A stretch of 33,072 nt of DNA from Mycobacterium sp. MYCO198283. GTDB lineage: Bacteria; Actinomycetota; Actinomycetes; Mycobacteriales; Mycobacteriaceae. Position numbers and translations under genes: made by a program. Positions 7,583 to 15,631 of the stretch are shown here, piece by piece. The stretch covers positions 1 to 33,072 of the forward strand of contig NZ_JAJQJI010000014.1 in NCBI RefSeq assembly GCF_021213805.1. Reading direction: 5' to 3'. Position 1 is the first letter of the stretch; each line of letters starts with the position of its first letter. Below the pieces are notes generated by a model that saw nothing but the letters and a program-made list of their open reading frames with translations, did no database searches and had not been told where the DNA came from.

Positions 7583-7923
7583 CGCGGCTGCTCGCTGCGG
7601 ACGTGCCGCCGGCCCCGCAGGAAGCTCAGCGAACTGCCCACCGCGTTGTAGGTCAGCAGCCCGCACAGCGGGATCACGACGAAGAACAGCACCTCCTCGA
7701 GCGGCATCAGCGCCAGGTCGATGCCGCTGACGAAGCGCGGGTTGTACCACCAGACACCGGCGACGATCGCGAGCGCATCCCACACCAAGAACACGACCGC
7801 GACCGGCACCAGCGCCCGCATCAGCCGCACCGGCTGCCGGTAGACACCCCGGCCGAAGAGCTCGAGCGGTGCGGTGACCAGCAGGCATGCGCCGAGCACC
7901 AGGAAGTAGTGCCAGCGGTCCAT
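7579..7923 (-). CDS. crtYc: Lycopene cyclase subunit CrtYc
   Basis: A 114-residue membrane protein and partner of CrtYd. It begins MDRWHYFLVLGACLL and has three hydrophobic stretches. The motif LMPLEEVLFFVVIPLCG is the PxEE element that defines this cyclase half. The C-terminus is basic and probably cytosolic (FLRGRRHVRSEQPR). The ATG at 7923 shares its last-read base with the TGA of crtB (TGATG), and the stop overlaps crtYd by 4 nt. Together with CrtYd it should convert lycopene to beta-carotene in the membrane. Confidence 0.9.
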   Translation of the reverse strand: MDRWHYFLVLGACLLVTAPLELFGRGVYRQPVRLMRALVPVAVVFLVWDALAIVAGVWWYNPRFVSGIDLALMPLEEVLFFVVIPLCGLLTYNAVGSSLSFLRGRRHVRSEQPR

Positions 7924-8897
7924 CAGGCCGCACCCAGCGCCGGACCCTCGTGGCGCACCGGTTCCCGGCGGCGGGCCCGCCACGCCCGCAGCAGCCCGGC
8001 GCCGGCCACCTGCAGGCGCCGCCCGGTGCCCACCGTGGCGCGCCGGCCGAACACCTCGAAGTCGCTCGCCTCGATGCAGTCGAGGATCTCCGAGTACAGC
8101 GTCAGCGCCGTCGCCACGCACGGCCGCGACCGGGGGGCGAGCAGCTCGATGCCGCCGCGCGCCTCGTCGTAGACCCGGCGGGTGATCGCGTGTTGCGCCG
8201 CCAGCGCCCGGCGCACCCTCGGGTCCGTGCGCTGCTGGGTGTGGCACCACATGAGCAGCTCGCGGTCGACACCGAACGCCGCGAGCTCGTCGGCGGGCAG
8301 ATACACCCGGTTGCGGTCCAGGTCCTCGTCGACGTCGCGCAGGAAGTTGGTGAGCTGGAACGCTTTTCCGAGCGCAGCGGCGTACGGCGCGGCCTCGGCG
8401 GCGGGGCCCACGGTGCCGAGGATCGGCAGCAACTGCAGGCCGATCACCTCCGCCGAGCCGTACATGTAGCGGTTCAACGCCGCCCGGTCCGGATAGTCGG
8501 TGACGCTCAGGTCCATGCACATCGACGCCAGGAACGCCTCGAACAGGTGCACGTCGATGCCGTAGCTGCGGGCGGTGTGGACGGTCGCGGCGAGCACCGG
8601 GTCGTCGCCGCGCCGGGCGGCGCCGCGGCGCAGGTCGTCGAAGAACTGCCGGCCGAGCTGGTTGAGCAGGTCCTCGCGCTCCGGCACCGTCAGCGACGAG
8701 TCGAGGTCGTCGAGGATGTCGTCGGCGCGGCGGGCGAACCCGTAGAGCGCGTGCACCGCCGGCCGCTGTGCGGGTGCGAGCAGCCGGGTCGCGAGGAAGA
8801 ACGTCCGGCCGTAGCGGGCGTTGAGCTCCTTGCAGCGCCGGTAGGACGCCCGCAGCTGGGGGTCGTGGATGCCGGCCGCGTCGAGCTCGGTGCGCAT
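7923..8897 (-). CDS. crtB: Phytoene synthase CrtB
   Basis: A 324-residue squalene/phytoene synthase that condenses two geranylgeranyl diphosphates head to head. Both aspartate-rich magnesium-binding motifs are visible: DDILDD (59-64) and DVDED (188-192) within FLRDVDEDLDRNRVYLP. The segment FFLATRLLAPAQRPAVHALYG is the family's typical substrate-binding start. The ATG at 8897 overlaps the crtI stop by one base (TGATG). Adding N-terminal residues further upstream would enter crtI in another frame. This is the committed step of the pathway encoded here. Confidence 0.95.
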   Translation of the reverse strand: MRTELDAAGIHDPQLRASYRRCKELNARYGRTFFLATRLLAPAQRPAVHALYGFARRADDILDDLDSSLTVPEREDLLNQLGRQFFDDLRRGAARRGDDPVLAATVHTARSYGIDVHLFEAFLASMCMDLSVTDYPDRAALNRYMYGSAEVIGLQLLPILGTVGPAAEAAPYAAALGKAFQLTNFLRDVDEDLDRNRVYLPADELAAFGVDRELLMWCHTQQRTDPRVRRALAAQHAITRRVYDEARGGIELLAPRSRPCVATALTLYSEILDCIEASDFEVFGRRATVGTGRRLQVAGAGLLRAWRARRREPVRHEGPALGAA

Positions 8898-10441
8898 CAC
8901 GCCCGGCGCCCTTCCCCGACGGCCGCACGCGGCCGCGGCGGCGTACCGGTGCCCGCCGTCCCGGTGATGCGGTCGGCGGCGAGCCGCCCGGAGATCAGGG
9001 TGGTGGGCACCCCGACCCCCGGCGTGGTCGAACCGCCCGCCAGCACCGCGTTCGCGACGCCGCGCACCATGTTGGCGGGCCGGAACGGCCCGGTCTGCGA
9101 GAACGTGTGGGCGAGCGCGAACGGCGTGCCGGCCAGCATGCCCTGCCGGGCCCAGTCGGCCGGGGTGACGACGTGCAGCAGCTCCGCCTCTCCCGGCAGC
9201 TGTGGCAGCAGCCGCTCGCCGACGATCTCGATCATCTGCCGGGCGTAGTCGTCGCCGATGTCGAACCAGTCGACGGTGCTGCGGGTGAGGTTCGGCGCGG
9301 GCGCCAGCACGTAGAGCAGGTCGCGGCCCGGCGGCGCCAGGCTCGGGTCGCCGGCGGTGGGCCGGGTGACCAGGAGCGACGGATCGGTCATGAGCCGGCC
9401 GTGGTCGATGATGTCGGTGAACGTCGCATCCCACGCGTCGCCGAACAGGATCGTGTGGTGCGCGTGGCCGAGGCTGCCGTCGGGATCGACGGCCGGGCAC
9501 CCGACGTGCGCCACCACCGCCGACGGCGCCGGCCGCCACCGCAGCGGCCGCCTCGGGGCGTGCCCGAGCAGCGCGTAGGTCTGCGGCAGCTCGGTGGTGA
9601 GCACCACCGCGTCGCACCCGATGCGCTCACCCCGGTGGGTGTGCACGGCCGTCACCCGGTCACCGGAACGTTCGAGCTCGGTGACCTCCGAGCGGTAGGC
9701 GAACCGCACGCCCGCGTCGGCAGCCGCGGCCGCCATGGCGTCGGGCACCGCCCGCATGCCGCCCTTCGGGAAGTACACGCCGGCGACGGTGTCCATGTAG
9801 GCGATCACTGCGTACGCCGCGAGCGCCCGCTGCGGCGGCACCCCGGCGTAGAGGGCCTGGAAGGTGAAGATGCGGACCAGCCGGTCGTCGGACAGGAAGC
9901 GGCGCACCACCTTCTCCCAGCCGCGGAACCCGCCCATCGCGGCGAGCTTCGCCAGCTGCGGGGTCACCAGCGACAGCGGGGAGTCGAAGTTCGCGGAGAT
10001 GAAGCCGTCGAACTCGGCGCGGTAGAGCCGGGTGAGCCAGTCGCGCAGCCGCAGGTAGCCGGCCGCCTCCCGGTCGCCGGCGAAGGCGCGGATCGCCGCG
10101 GCCATCGTCTCGGCGTCGCGGTGGACGTTCAGGCTGGTGCCGTCGGCGAAGCAGGCCCGGTAGGCCGGATCGATCGGGTCGAGCTGCAGCCGGTCCGCCA
10201 TGCGCTCACCGACCGCCGCGAACGCCTCCTCGATGAGCTCGGGCATCGTCAGCACGGTCGGACCGGTGTCGAGGCGGTAGCCGCCGGCGTCGACGCGCCC
10301 CATCCGGCCGCCCGGCACCGCTTCCCGCTCGACGACCGTCACCTCACGGCCCCGGCCCGCCAGCTGCATCGCCGCGGCCAGGCCGGACAGGCCGGCACCG
10401 ACCACGACGACGCGATTGGTTGGTCCCCCGACGGTCCGCAT
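8897..10441 (-). CDS. crtI: Phytoene desaturase CrtI
   Basis: A 514-residue FAD enzyme that introduces the double bonds turning phytoene into lycopene. The N-terminal FAD motif VVVVGAGLSGLAAA is followed by the acidic E of VTVVEREAVPGGRMG. The C-terminal bacterial phytoene dehydrogenase signature runs through NAVLAGGSTTPGVGVPTTLISG. Length and domain order are normal for CrtI. The last 25 or so residues are a proline/arginine-rich tail without a recognised role. The ATG at 10441 lies 31 bp after crtE, the only clear gap inside the pathway genes, so a second ribosome entry or minor promoter is possible there. Confidence 0.95.
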   Translation of the reverse strand: MRTVGGPTNRVVVVGAGLSGLAAAMQLAGRGREVTVVEREAVPGGRMGRVDAGGYRLDTGPTVLTMPELIEEAFAAVGERMADRLQLDPIDPAYRACFADGTSLNVHRDAETMAAAIRAFAGDREAAGYLRLRDWLTRLYRAEFDGFISANFDSPLSLVTPQLAKLAAMGGFRGWEKVVRRFLSDDRLVRIFTFQALYAGVPPQRALAAYAVIAYMDTVAGVYFPKGGMRAVPDAMAAAAADAGVRFAYRSEVTELERSGDRVTAVHTHRGERIGCDAVVLTTELPQTYALLGHAPRRPLRWRPAPSAVVAHVGCPAVDPDGSLGHAHHTILFGDAWDATFTDIIDHGRLMTDPSLLVTRPTAGDPSLAPPGRDLLYVLAPAPNLTRSTVDWFDIGDDYARQMIEIVGERLLPQLPGEAELLHVVTPADWARQGMLAGTPFALAHTFSQTGPFRPANMVRGVANAVLAGGSTTPGVGVPTTLISGRLAADRITGTAGTGTPPRPRAAVGEGRRA

Positions 10442-10472
10442 TATCGATGTACTCCTGACTGTCGTCGTCCGC

Positions 10473-11612
10473 TCATGTCACCCGCGCCGTGCAGGCGGCC
10501 GCCATGTCGACCAGCGCGGCCTGCACCCACGGGTCGATGCCGCTGCCGGCGATGTCGCGACCGGCCGCGGCGACCCGGTCGGCGATCAAGTCCTCGATCC
10601 ACTGCACGGCGCCGCTGGCGGAGATCAGCTGCCGCCACCGCGACAGGTCGGCCTCGCCGAGCGTCTCGGCGCCCATCAGGTCGGCCAGTTCCCGGCGGGT
10701 GCGGCTGTCGGCCAGCTGGTGCGCCGCCACCACCACCGACGTCGCCTTGTGTTCGGCGAGGTCGGAGCCGACCGGCTTCCCGGTGACGGCGGGTGCGCCG
10801 AAGATGCCCAGCAGGTCGTCGCGCAGCTGGAACGCCTCGCCCACCGCGGCGCCGTAACGGCCGAGCAGCGTCACCGTCGCGTCGTCGCAGCCGGCCGCCG
10901 CAGCGCCGATCTCCAGCGGCCGCCGCACCGTGTAGTTGCCGGACTTGCGGCGGGCCACGTCGAGCACGGCGTCCAGGCTCGGCAACCCGCGGGCGTCGTT
11001 GACGAGGTCGGCGAACTGCCCGATCGCCAGCTCCGTGCGCATCGCGTCGTAGCGGGGCAGCGCCCGGCGCAGCGCGGCGTCGTCCAGTCCGCTCTCGCGC
11101 AGCAGCTGCTCGGCCCACACCAGGCACAGGTCGCCGAGCAGCACCGCGGCCGCCTCGCCGAACCGGCGCGACGGCCCGGACATGGCCCGGTCGGCATGCC
11201 ATCTCGCGAACTGCAGGTGGGCGGCGGGCCTGCCCCGGCGCACCGTCGCGTCGTCCATCACGTCGTCCTGCAGCAGCGCGAACGCCTGCAGCAGTTCGAA
11301 GCTGGCGGCCGCGCGCAGCGCCCCGGTGTGCGCCGCGTCGCCTGGCGGGGACCCGCACAACCAGCCGAGGTAGGCGAACGTCGACCGCACGTACTTGCCG
11401 CCCATGACCAGGTGCAGCAGCACGTCGGCGGCGATGTCGACGCCGGCGTCGCCCAGCTCGTCGAGGCAGCGCTGCCGCAGGAAATGCTCGACCTCGGCCT
11501 GCACCGACTGCCGGAACTCGGCTCGCCAATACCCGAAGTCGGTGGCGGCGGCGGTTGCGTCGAGCGCTGGGGCAGCGGCGTGCAGCAGGGGCCGACTGCT
11601 CCCACCGATCAC
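10473..11612 (-). CDS. crtE: Geranylgeranyl diphosphate synthase CrtE (polyprenyl synthase)
   Basis: A trans-polyprenyl diphosphate synthase of 379 residues from the chosen GTG. GGKYVRS (71-77) contacts the diphosphate, the first aspartate-rich motif is DDVMDD (116-121), and the second begins DDLLG (265-269) followed by GKPVGSDLAEHKAT. It supplies the C20 precursor for CrtB. The start is uncertain. GTG at 11612 has a good ribosome binding site (GGAAGGGG, 5 nt spacing). ATG at 11684 (403 residues) lies 8 nt below a SigF-like -10 and could be a leaderless start. It is the first gene of the carotenoid operon and is divergent from the glycosylase gene. Confidence 0.9.
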   Translation of the reverse strand: MIGGSSRPLLHAAAPALDATAAATDFGYWRAEFRQSVQAEVEHFLRQRCLDELGDAGVDIAADVLLHLVMGGKYVRSTFAYLGWLCGSPPGDAAHTGALRAAASFELLQAFALLQDDVMDDATVRRGRPAAHLQFARWHADRAMSGPSRRFGEAAAVLLGDLCLVWAEQLLRESGLDDAALRRALPRYDAMRTELAIGQFADLVNDARGLPSLDAVLDVARRKSGNYTVRRPLEIGAAAAGCDDATVTLLGRYGAAVGEAFQLRDDLLGIFGAPAVTGKPVGSDLAEHKATSVVVAAHQLADSRTRRELADLMGAETLGEADLSRWRQLISASGAVQWIEDLIADRVAAAGRDIAGSGIDPWVQAALVDMAAACTARVT

Positions 11613-11691
11613 GTCCGCCCCTTCCCGCGAGGCCGTACGGAGCAGGCGGTATCGCCATGCGCCGACGGTCCGGCCGGGTCTCATCGCCACA

Positions 11692-11717
11692 TACCCCGCT
11701 GTCGTCGACTTCATACC
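11692..11717 (-). promoter_or_regulatory. SigF-like promoter of the carotenoid operon
   Basis: On the minus strand GGTAT (11717-11713), a 16-nt spacer and GGGTA (11696-11692) match the mycobacterial SigF consensus GGTTT-N15-17-GGGTA with one mismatch. Transcription would begin near 11684, which is also an in-frame ATG for crtE, so a leaderless message is possible. SigF control of carotenoid synthesis is reported for M. smegmatis, which supports the call. Confidence 0.6.
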
Positions 11718-11812
11718 TTGCCCGGACACCCCGCCCGATGTGTCCGATTCAAGCCGAGGGACCCGCAGACGTGCCAGGCTGCTCATCAAGATCAGAGTCG
11801 ATGTCACCATTG

Positions 11813-11827
11813 CTTCACTTCGTGAAG
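11813..11827. promoter_or_regulatory. Palindrome before the glycosylase gene
   Basis: CTTCAC, three bases, GTGAAG form a perfect inverted repeat that ends 10 bp before the GTG at 11838. It abuts the ribosome binding site GGGGAGG. It may be an operator for the crtE/glycosylase divergent region or a hairpin touching the ribosome binding site. No regulator gene is adjacent. Confidence 0.35.
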
Positions 11828-11837
11828 GGGAGGACGC

Positions 11838-12773
11838 GTGGCCCACGCCGCCGACACACTCGGTGCGCTCGAGCGTGTCGTCACCTTCGCCGGTCCGGTC
11901 AGTCCGGGCCTGACCCTGTCACCGCTCAAGCGGGGTCCGGGCGACCCGACCTACCAGGTCGACGCGGACGGCGCCATCTGGAAGACGAGCCTGCTGCCGT
12001 CGGGTCCGGTGACCGCCCGGATCGCGCGCCGCGGGCCCGCGGCGGTGGTCGGCCGGATGTGGGGAGCAGGCGCCGCGGAGTTCGCCGAGCGGCTGCCGGC
12101 GTTCCTGGGCGCCGACGACGAGCCGGCGGACTTCGCGCCCGCGGAGCCGACGGTGGCCGCCGCACACCGCCGGGTGCCGCACCTGCGGCTGGGCCGCACC
12201 GGGCAGGTGCTCGAAGCGCTCGTGCCCGCCGTGTTGGAGCAGCGGGTGACCGGCGCGGACGCCTTCCGCGCCTGGCGTCTCTTGGTCACCCGGTACGGCA
12301 CGCCGGCACCCGGGCCGGCGCCGGCGCGCATGCGGGTGCCGCCACCGGCGGAGGTGTGGCGGCGCGTCCCGTCGTGGGAGTTCCACCGCGCCAACGTCGA
12401 TCCCGGCCGGGCCCGCACCGTCGTCGGCTGCGCACAGCGCGCCGCGTCGCTGGAACGGCTGTGCACACGACCGGCGGCCGCCGCGCGCGACGCGCTGACG
12501 TCGTTGCCCGGAGTCGGCGTCTGGACCGCCGCCGAAGTGGCGCAGCGGGCCTTCGGTGACGGCGACGCGCTGTCCGTCGGGGACTACCACCTGTGCAAGC
12601 AGGTCGGCTGGGCGCTCACCGGGCGGCCGGTGGACGACGCCACCATGATCGAACTGCTGGAACCGCTGCGCCCGCACCGCTATCGCGCGGTGCGGCTGCT
12701 GCAGGCCGCCGGGCTGATGCGGATGCCGCGCCGTGGCCCGCGTCTGCCGGTGCCCGACATCCGCGTGCTGTAA
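11838..12773 (+). CDS. DNA-3-methyladenine glycosylase II-like protein (AlkA fold, Rv0142-type)
   Basis: A 311-residue base-excision glycosylase of the HhH-GPD superfamily. The helix-hairpin-helix is LPGVGVWTA (223-231). The following GDGDALSVGDYHL places the likely catalytic aspartate at Asp249, aligned with the AlkA Asp before Tyr. The N-terminal 100 residues resemble the AlkA-like beta domain only loosely. It would remove alkylated bases from DNA. Synteny fits M. tuberculosis Rv0142, annotated there as a conserved hypothetical protein. The GTG at 11838 has the ribosome binding site GGGGAGG 5 nt upstream. It is divergent from the carotenoid operon. Confidence 0.82.
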   Translation: MAHAADTLGALERVVTFAGPVSPGLTLSPLKRGPGDPTYQVDADGAIWKTSLLPSGPVTARIARRGPAAVVGRMWGAGAAEFAERLPAFLGADDEPADFAPAEPTVAAAHRRVPHLRLGRTGQVLEALVPAVLEQRVTGADAFRAWRLLVTRYGTPAPGPAPARMRVPPPAEVWRRVPSWEFHRANVDPGRARTVVGCAQRAASLERLCTRPAAAARDALTSLPGVGVWTAAEVAQRAFGDGDALSVGDYHLCKQVGWALTGRPVDDATMIELLEPLRPHRYRAVRLLQAAGLMRMPRRGPRLPVPDIRVL

Positions 12774-12795
12774 GACTCCGGTCAGGTGTGCGCGC

Positions 12796-12821
12796 TGATT
12801 ACGCCCGCTGGGCGACGGGTA
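12796..12821 (+). promoter_or_regulatory. Possible SigF-type promoter of dps
   Basis: GGGTA at 12817-12821 (continuing T) fits a SigF -10. The matching -35 position 16 nt upstream reads TGATT, which is only three of five to GGTTT. A start near 12829 would give a leader of about 43 nt before the dps ATG. M. smegmatis dps1 is known to depend on stress sigma factors. The call is tentative. Confidence 0.35.
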
Positions 12822-12871
12822 TGCGACTGCGCGACTGATCACGAGACTTCGCAACGAGGAGGGAGCACGCC

Positions 12872-13411
12872 ATGCCCGAATACACCGTCCCCGGCATGAC
12901 CGACAAGGAAGGCGCACAAGTCGCCGAGCTGCTGCAAAAGCAGCTGAGCCGCTACAACGATCTGCACCTGACGCTCAAGCACATCCACTGGAACGTGGTC
13001 GGCCCGAACTTCATCGGCGTCCACGAGATGATCGACCCGCAGGTGGAACTGGTGCGCGGCTACGCCGACGAGGTCGCCGAGCGCATCGCGACGTTGGGCG
13101 CCTCGCCCAAGGGCACGCCGGGCTCGATCATCGCCGACCGCACGTGGGACGACTACTCACTGCAGCGCGACACCGTCCAGGCCCATCTGGCGGCCCTGGA
13201 CCTGGTGTACGACGGCATCATCGAGGACACCCGCAAGAACATCGAAGACACCGAGGAGCTGGATCCGGTCACCCAGGACATGCTGATCGGCCACGCCGCG
13301 GAACTGGAGAAGTTCCAGTGGTTCGTGCGTGCGCACCTGGAGAACGCCGGCGGCCAACTGGTCAGTGCCGGCGAGTCCACCGAGAAGGGCGCCGCCGACT
13401 CGGCGCGCTGA
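12872..13411 (+). CDS. dps: DNA-binding ferritin-like protein Dps
   Basis: A 179-residue Dps protein. The ferroxidase site spans two subunits: LKHIHWNVVGPNFIGVHEMID supplies His39 and His51, and EVAER supplies an acidic pair near Asp66/Glu70. The protein forms a dodecamer that stores iron, detoxifies peroxide and can coat DNA. The tail GESTEKGAADSAR is short and not strongly basic; in the M. smegmatis protein the C-terminal tail is used for DNA binding. The ATG at 12872 has the ribosome binding site GAGGAGGG. It stands alone, followed by a strong terminator. Next to the carotenoid operon it fits an oxidative and stationary-phase stress role. Confidence 0.95.
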   Translation: MPEYTVPGMTDKEGAQVAELLQKQLSRYNDLHLTLKHIHWNVVGPNFIGVHEMIDPQVELVRGYADEVAERIATLGASPKGTPGSIIADRTWDDYSLQRDTVQAHLAALDLVYDGIIEDTRKNIEDTEELDPVTQDMLIGHAAELEKFQWFVRAHLENAGGQLVSAGESTEKGAADSAR

Positions 13412-13424
13412 CCCACAGCACCGA

Positions 13425-13457
13425 AACGGGCCCGTGCCGCGACGGCACGGGCCCGTT
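13425..13457. terminator. Strong hairpin terminator between dps and aqpZ
   Basis: Arms 13425-13439 and 13443-13457 are perfectly complementary over 15 bp (AACGGGCCCGTGCCG and its mirror) around a 3-nt CGA loop. It lies 14 bp after the dps stop and 13 bp after the end of the convergent aquaporin gene, so it can serve both directions. Confidence 0.88.
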
Positions 13458-13469
13458 CTCGCGGGCAGG

Positions 13470-14288
13470 TCAGTCGCGCCGGCCGGGATCGATCTCGCCC
13501 GCGGCGGCGTCGCGGATCTCCAGCCGGTCGTCGCGCACGGGTCGGTCGGCGAGTTCCTCGCTGCGGCCGAACAGGAACGGATACGCGGCGCCGGCGATCG
13601 CCGCACCCGCGAGCGGCGCCAACCAGAACACCCACAGCTGCGACGGCGCGCCCATGCCGTTGAAGAACGCCACGCCGGTCGAGCGGGCCGGGTTCACCGA
13701 GGTGTTGGAGATGGGGATCGAGATCAGGTGGATGAGGGTGAGCGCCAGGCCGATCGAGAGGCCGGCGAACCCGCGCGGCGCCCGGTTGTCGGTGGAGCCG
13801 AGGATGACCAGCAGGAAGATCGCGGTCAGCACGATCTCGGTGACGATCACCGCCGCGAGCGTGTAGCCGCCGGGGGAGTGGTCGCCGTAACCGTTGGCGG
13901 CCATGTTGCCCGCGGCAGTCCAGCCGTCCCGGCCGCGGGCGACGACGTAGATGACGAGTCCGGCGAGCAGTCCGCCGACGACCTGGGCGACCCAGTAGAA
14001 CGGCAACGCCTGCCATTCGACGCGGCGTGCGATCGCGGCGCCGAACGTGACCGCTGGGTTGAAGTGGCCGCCGGAGATGGTGCCGAAGGCGTAGACGCCG
14101 GTCAGCACCGTCAACCCGAATGCCAACGCGACGCCGGCGAAGCCGATGCCGTAGGAGACGCCGTCGGCGGAGACGAACTTGGCGGCGAACACGGCGCTGC
14201 CGCAGCCGCCGAGCACCAGCCAAAAGGTGCCGATGGTCTCGGCGGCCAGTCGGTGGGCCATGGTCGGGGCAGTGGTGAGTGCGGGCAT
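13470..14288 (-). CDS. aqpZ: Aquaporin AqpZ-type water channel
   Basis: A 272-residue MIP channel with six transmembrane helices and the two half-helix loops: HFNPAVT (NPA at 77-79) and SVNPARST (NPA at 199-201, with the selectivity arginine at 202). His187 in the fifth helix and the absence of the glycerol-facilitator aspartate after the second NPA favour a water channel. The loop GDHSPGGYTLAAV is typical of AqpZ. The ATG at 14288 is preceded by a modest AAAGG. A second ATG ten codons in lacks a ribosome binding site. The C-terminal 30 residues are charged and cytosolic. It sits convergent with dps and upstream of no clear partner. Confidence 0.93.
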   Translation of the reverse strand: MPALTTAPTMAHRLAAETIGTFWLVLGGCGSAVFAAKFVSADGVSYGIGFAGVALAFGLTVLTGVYAFGTISGGHFNPAVTFGAAIARRVEWQALPFYWVAQVVGGLLAGLVIYVVARGRDGWTAAGNMAANGYGDHSPGGYTLAAVIVTEIVLTAIFLLVILGSTDNRAPRGFAGLSIGLALTLIHLISIPISNTSVNPARSTGVAFFNGMGAPSQLWVFWLAPLAGAAIAGAAYPFLFGRSEELADRPVRDDRLEIRDAAAGEIDPGRRD

Positions 14289-14392
14289 CGGCGGACCTTT
14301 CGCGTCGCTGCGTGACGTCGGCACCAGCGTCACACGTACGTCGCCGGACGCCACCGGCCGTGGCGAAACCGTTGCGCGATGGTGACGCCGCG

Positions 14393-15550
14393 TTACGCGT
14401 CCGCCCGGCGCTCGGCGGCGGCGGTCTCGCGGTCGCGGCGCTGCGCGGTGTACATCGACCGCCCGGTGCGCGAGATGAGCAGGTAGGCGATGCCGACGGC
14501 GACCATCGCCCCGGGCAGCACGGCGAACGACGTCGTCATCTCCGCCACCATGATCATCACCGCCAGCGGTGCGTGCGCGATGCTGCCGAAGCACGCCATC
14601 ATCGCCACGACCACGAAGACGCCCGGCGAGGCGGGCAGGCCGGGCGCCCCTGCCAGGTCGGCGAGCTGCCAGATCGCCGCGCCGGTGATGCCGCCGATCA
14701 CGATGCCGGGTCCGAAGATCCCGCCGGACCCGCCGGTTCCCACCGACAGCGAGGTGGCGACGATCTTCGCCAGCGGCAGCACCAACAGCACCCACAGCGG
14801 GAACGACTCCAGGCCCGCCGGGGTGGTGGCGCGCTGCACGAAGCCGTACCCGCTGCCCAGCACCTGCGGGACCAGCAGCGCGAGCAGCCCCACCAGCAGG
14901 CCCCCGACGGTGGGGGAGACGACGGGTCCGCCGGGCAGCCGACCGGTGAGCGCGACTGTGCCGTAGAAGACGCGCACGTAGCAGTAGCCGACGGCGGCGG
15001 CCACCACACCGATCAGCAGGAACCACACGAGCTGGCCGGCGTGGTCGGACAGGTCGAGCGTGCGGGCGAGCAGCGAGCCGAACCCCGCAGAGATCTGCGC
15101 GGTGGGCCCTTCGCGCCCGGCCGAGCCGCCCGAACCGATGGTGAGCGCGCTGGCGACGAGCTTGACCAGCACCGCCCGGATGCGGATGCCGCGCGGATCG
15201 GTGTGCACGGCTTCGATCGCGCTGTCGGTACCGTGGCCCTGCGCCTCGGGGGCCAGCGTGGCGACGAGCCACGCCGACGCCAGCGCGCCGCCGCAGGTGA
15301 CCAATGGAATCGCCCAGGGCCGCGTGAAGCCCGCCGACCCGGCCTCGCCGCCGTCGCCGACGGCCTCCGGCGGGACGTAGCCGCCGAGGTCGCCGAGCAG
15401 GTATCGGCCCGCGACGTCGAGCGCGAGCAGGAAGACGATCGCGCCCAGGCCGGCGATCACGCCGATCGCGACGCCCAGCAGCAGCCACTTCCGGAGGTAG
15501 CCCGATCGGCTGACGACGCCTCCGATGACCGACCGCACACGCCGCACCAT
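14393..15550 (-). CDS. ClC-family chloride channel/antiporter (Rv0143c-type)
   Basis: A 385-residue multi-spanning ClC protein. GREGPT (145-150) holds the gating glutamate Glu147. The first chloride-binding stretch is represented by GHGTDSAIEAV, and GTGGSGGIFGPGIVIGG is the GxFxP element. ClC proteins move chloride, some in exchange for protons; the presence of Glu147 permits either. It is shorter than E. coli ClcA (about 470), and no CBS domain is present. The ATG at 15550 starts MVRRVRSVIGG; the longer upstream frame reads through the divergent regulator's promoter region. It is divergent from a TetR regulator, as Rv0143c/Rv0144 are in M. tuberculosis. Confidence 0.9.
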   Translation of the reverse strand: MVRRVRSVIGGVVSRSGYLRKWLLLGVAIGVIAGLGAIVFLLALDVAGRYLLGDLGGYVPPEAVGDGGEAGSAGFTRPWAIPLVTCGGALASAWLVATLAPEAQGHGTDSAIEAVHTDPRGIRIRAVLVKLVASALTIGSGGSAGREGPTAQISAGFGSLLARTLDLSDHAGQLVWFLLIGVVAAAVGYCYVRVFYGTVALTGRLPGGPVVSPTVGGLLVGLLALLVPQVLGSGYGFVQRATTPAGLESFPLWVLLVLPLAKIVATSLSVGTGGSGGIFGPGIVIGGITGAAIWQLADLAGAPGLPASPGVFVVVAMMACFGSIAHAPLAVMIMVAEMTTSFAVLPGAMVAVGIAYLLISRTGRSMYTAQRRDRETAAAERRADA

Positions 15551-15631
15551 GTCCGGATGGTAAGCGGCGACCGCTGCTCTACACTGCAGGCAGGTCGCGG
15601 GGGCGACGGCGAACGAAGGGGGGTGGTCCGG

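Noticed and set aside
9686..9696. Further copy of the dispersed repeat in crtI (CCTCCGAGCG)
   Set aside because: Only ten bases match and they are ordinary crtI codons; likely chance.
5731..10786. Long plus-strand frames across the carotenoid operon (5731-6672, 7887-9248, 9107-10786)
   Set aside because: Same reasons: opposite to well-identified crt genes, biased composition and no domain recognised.
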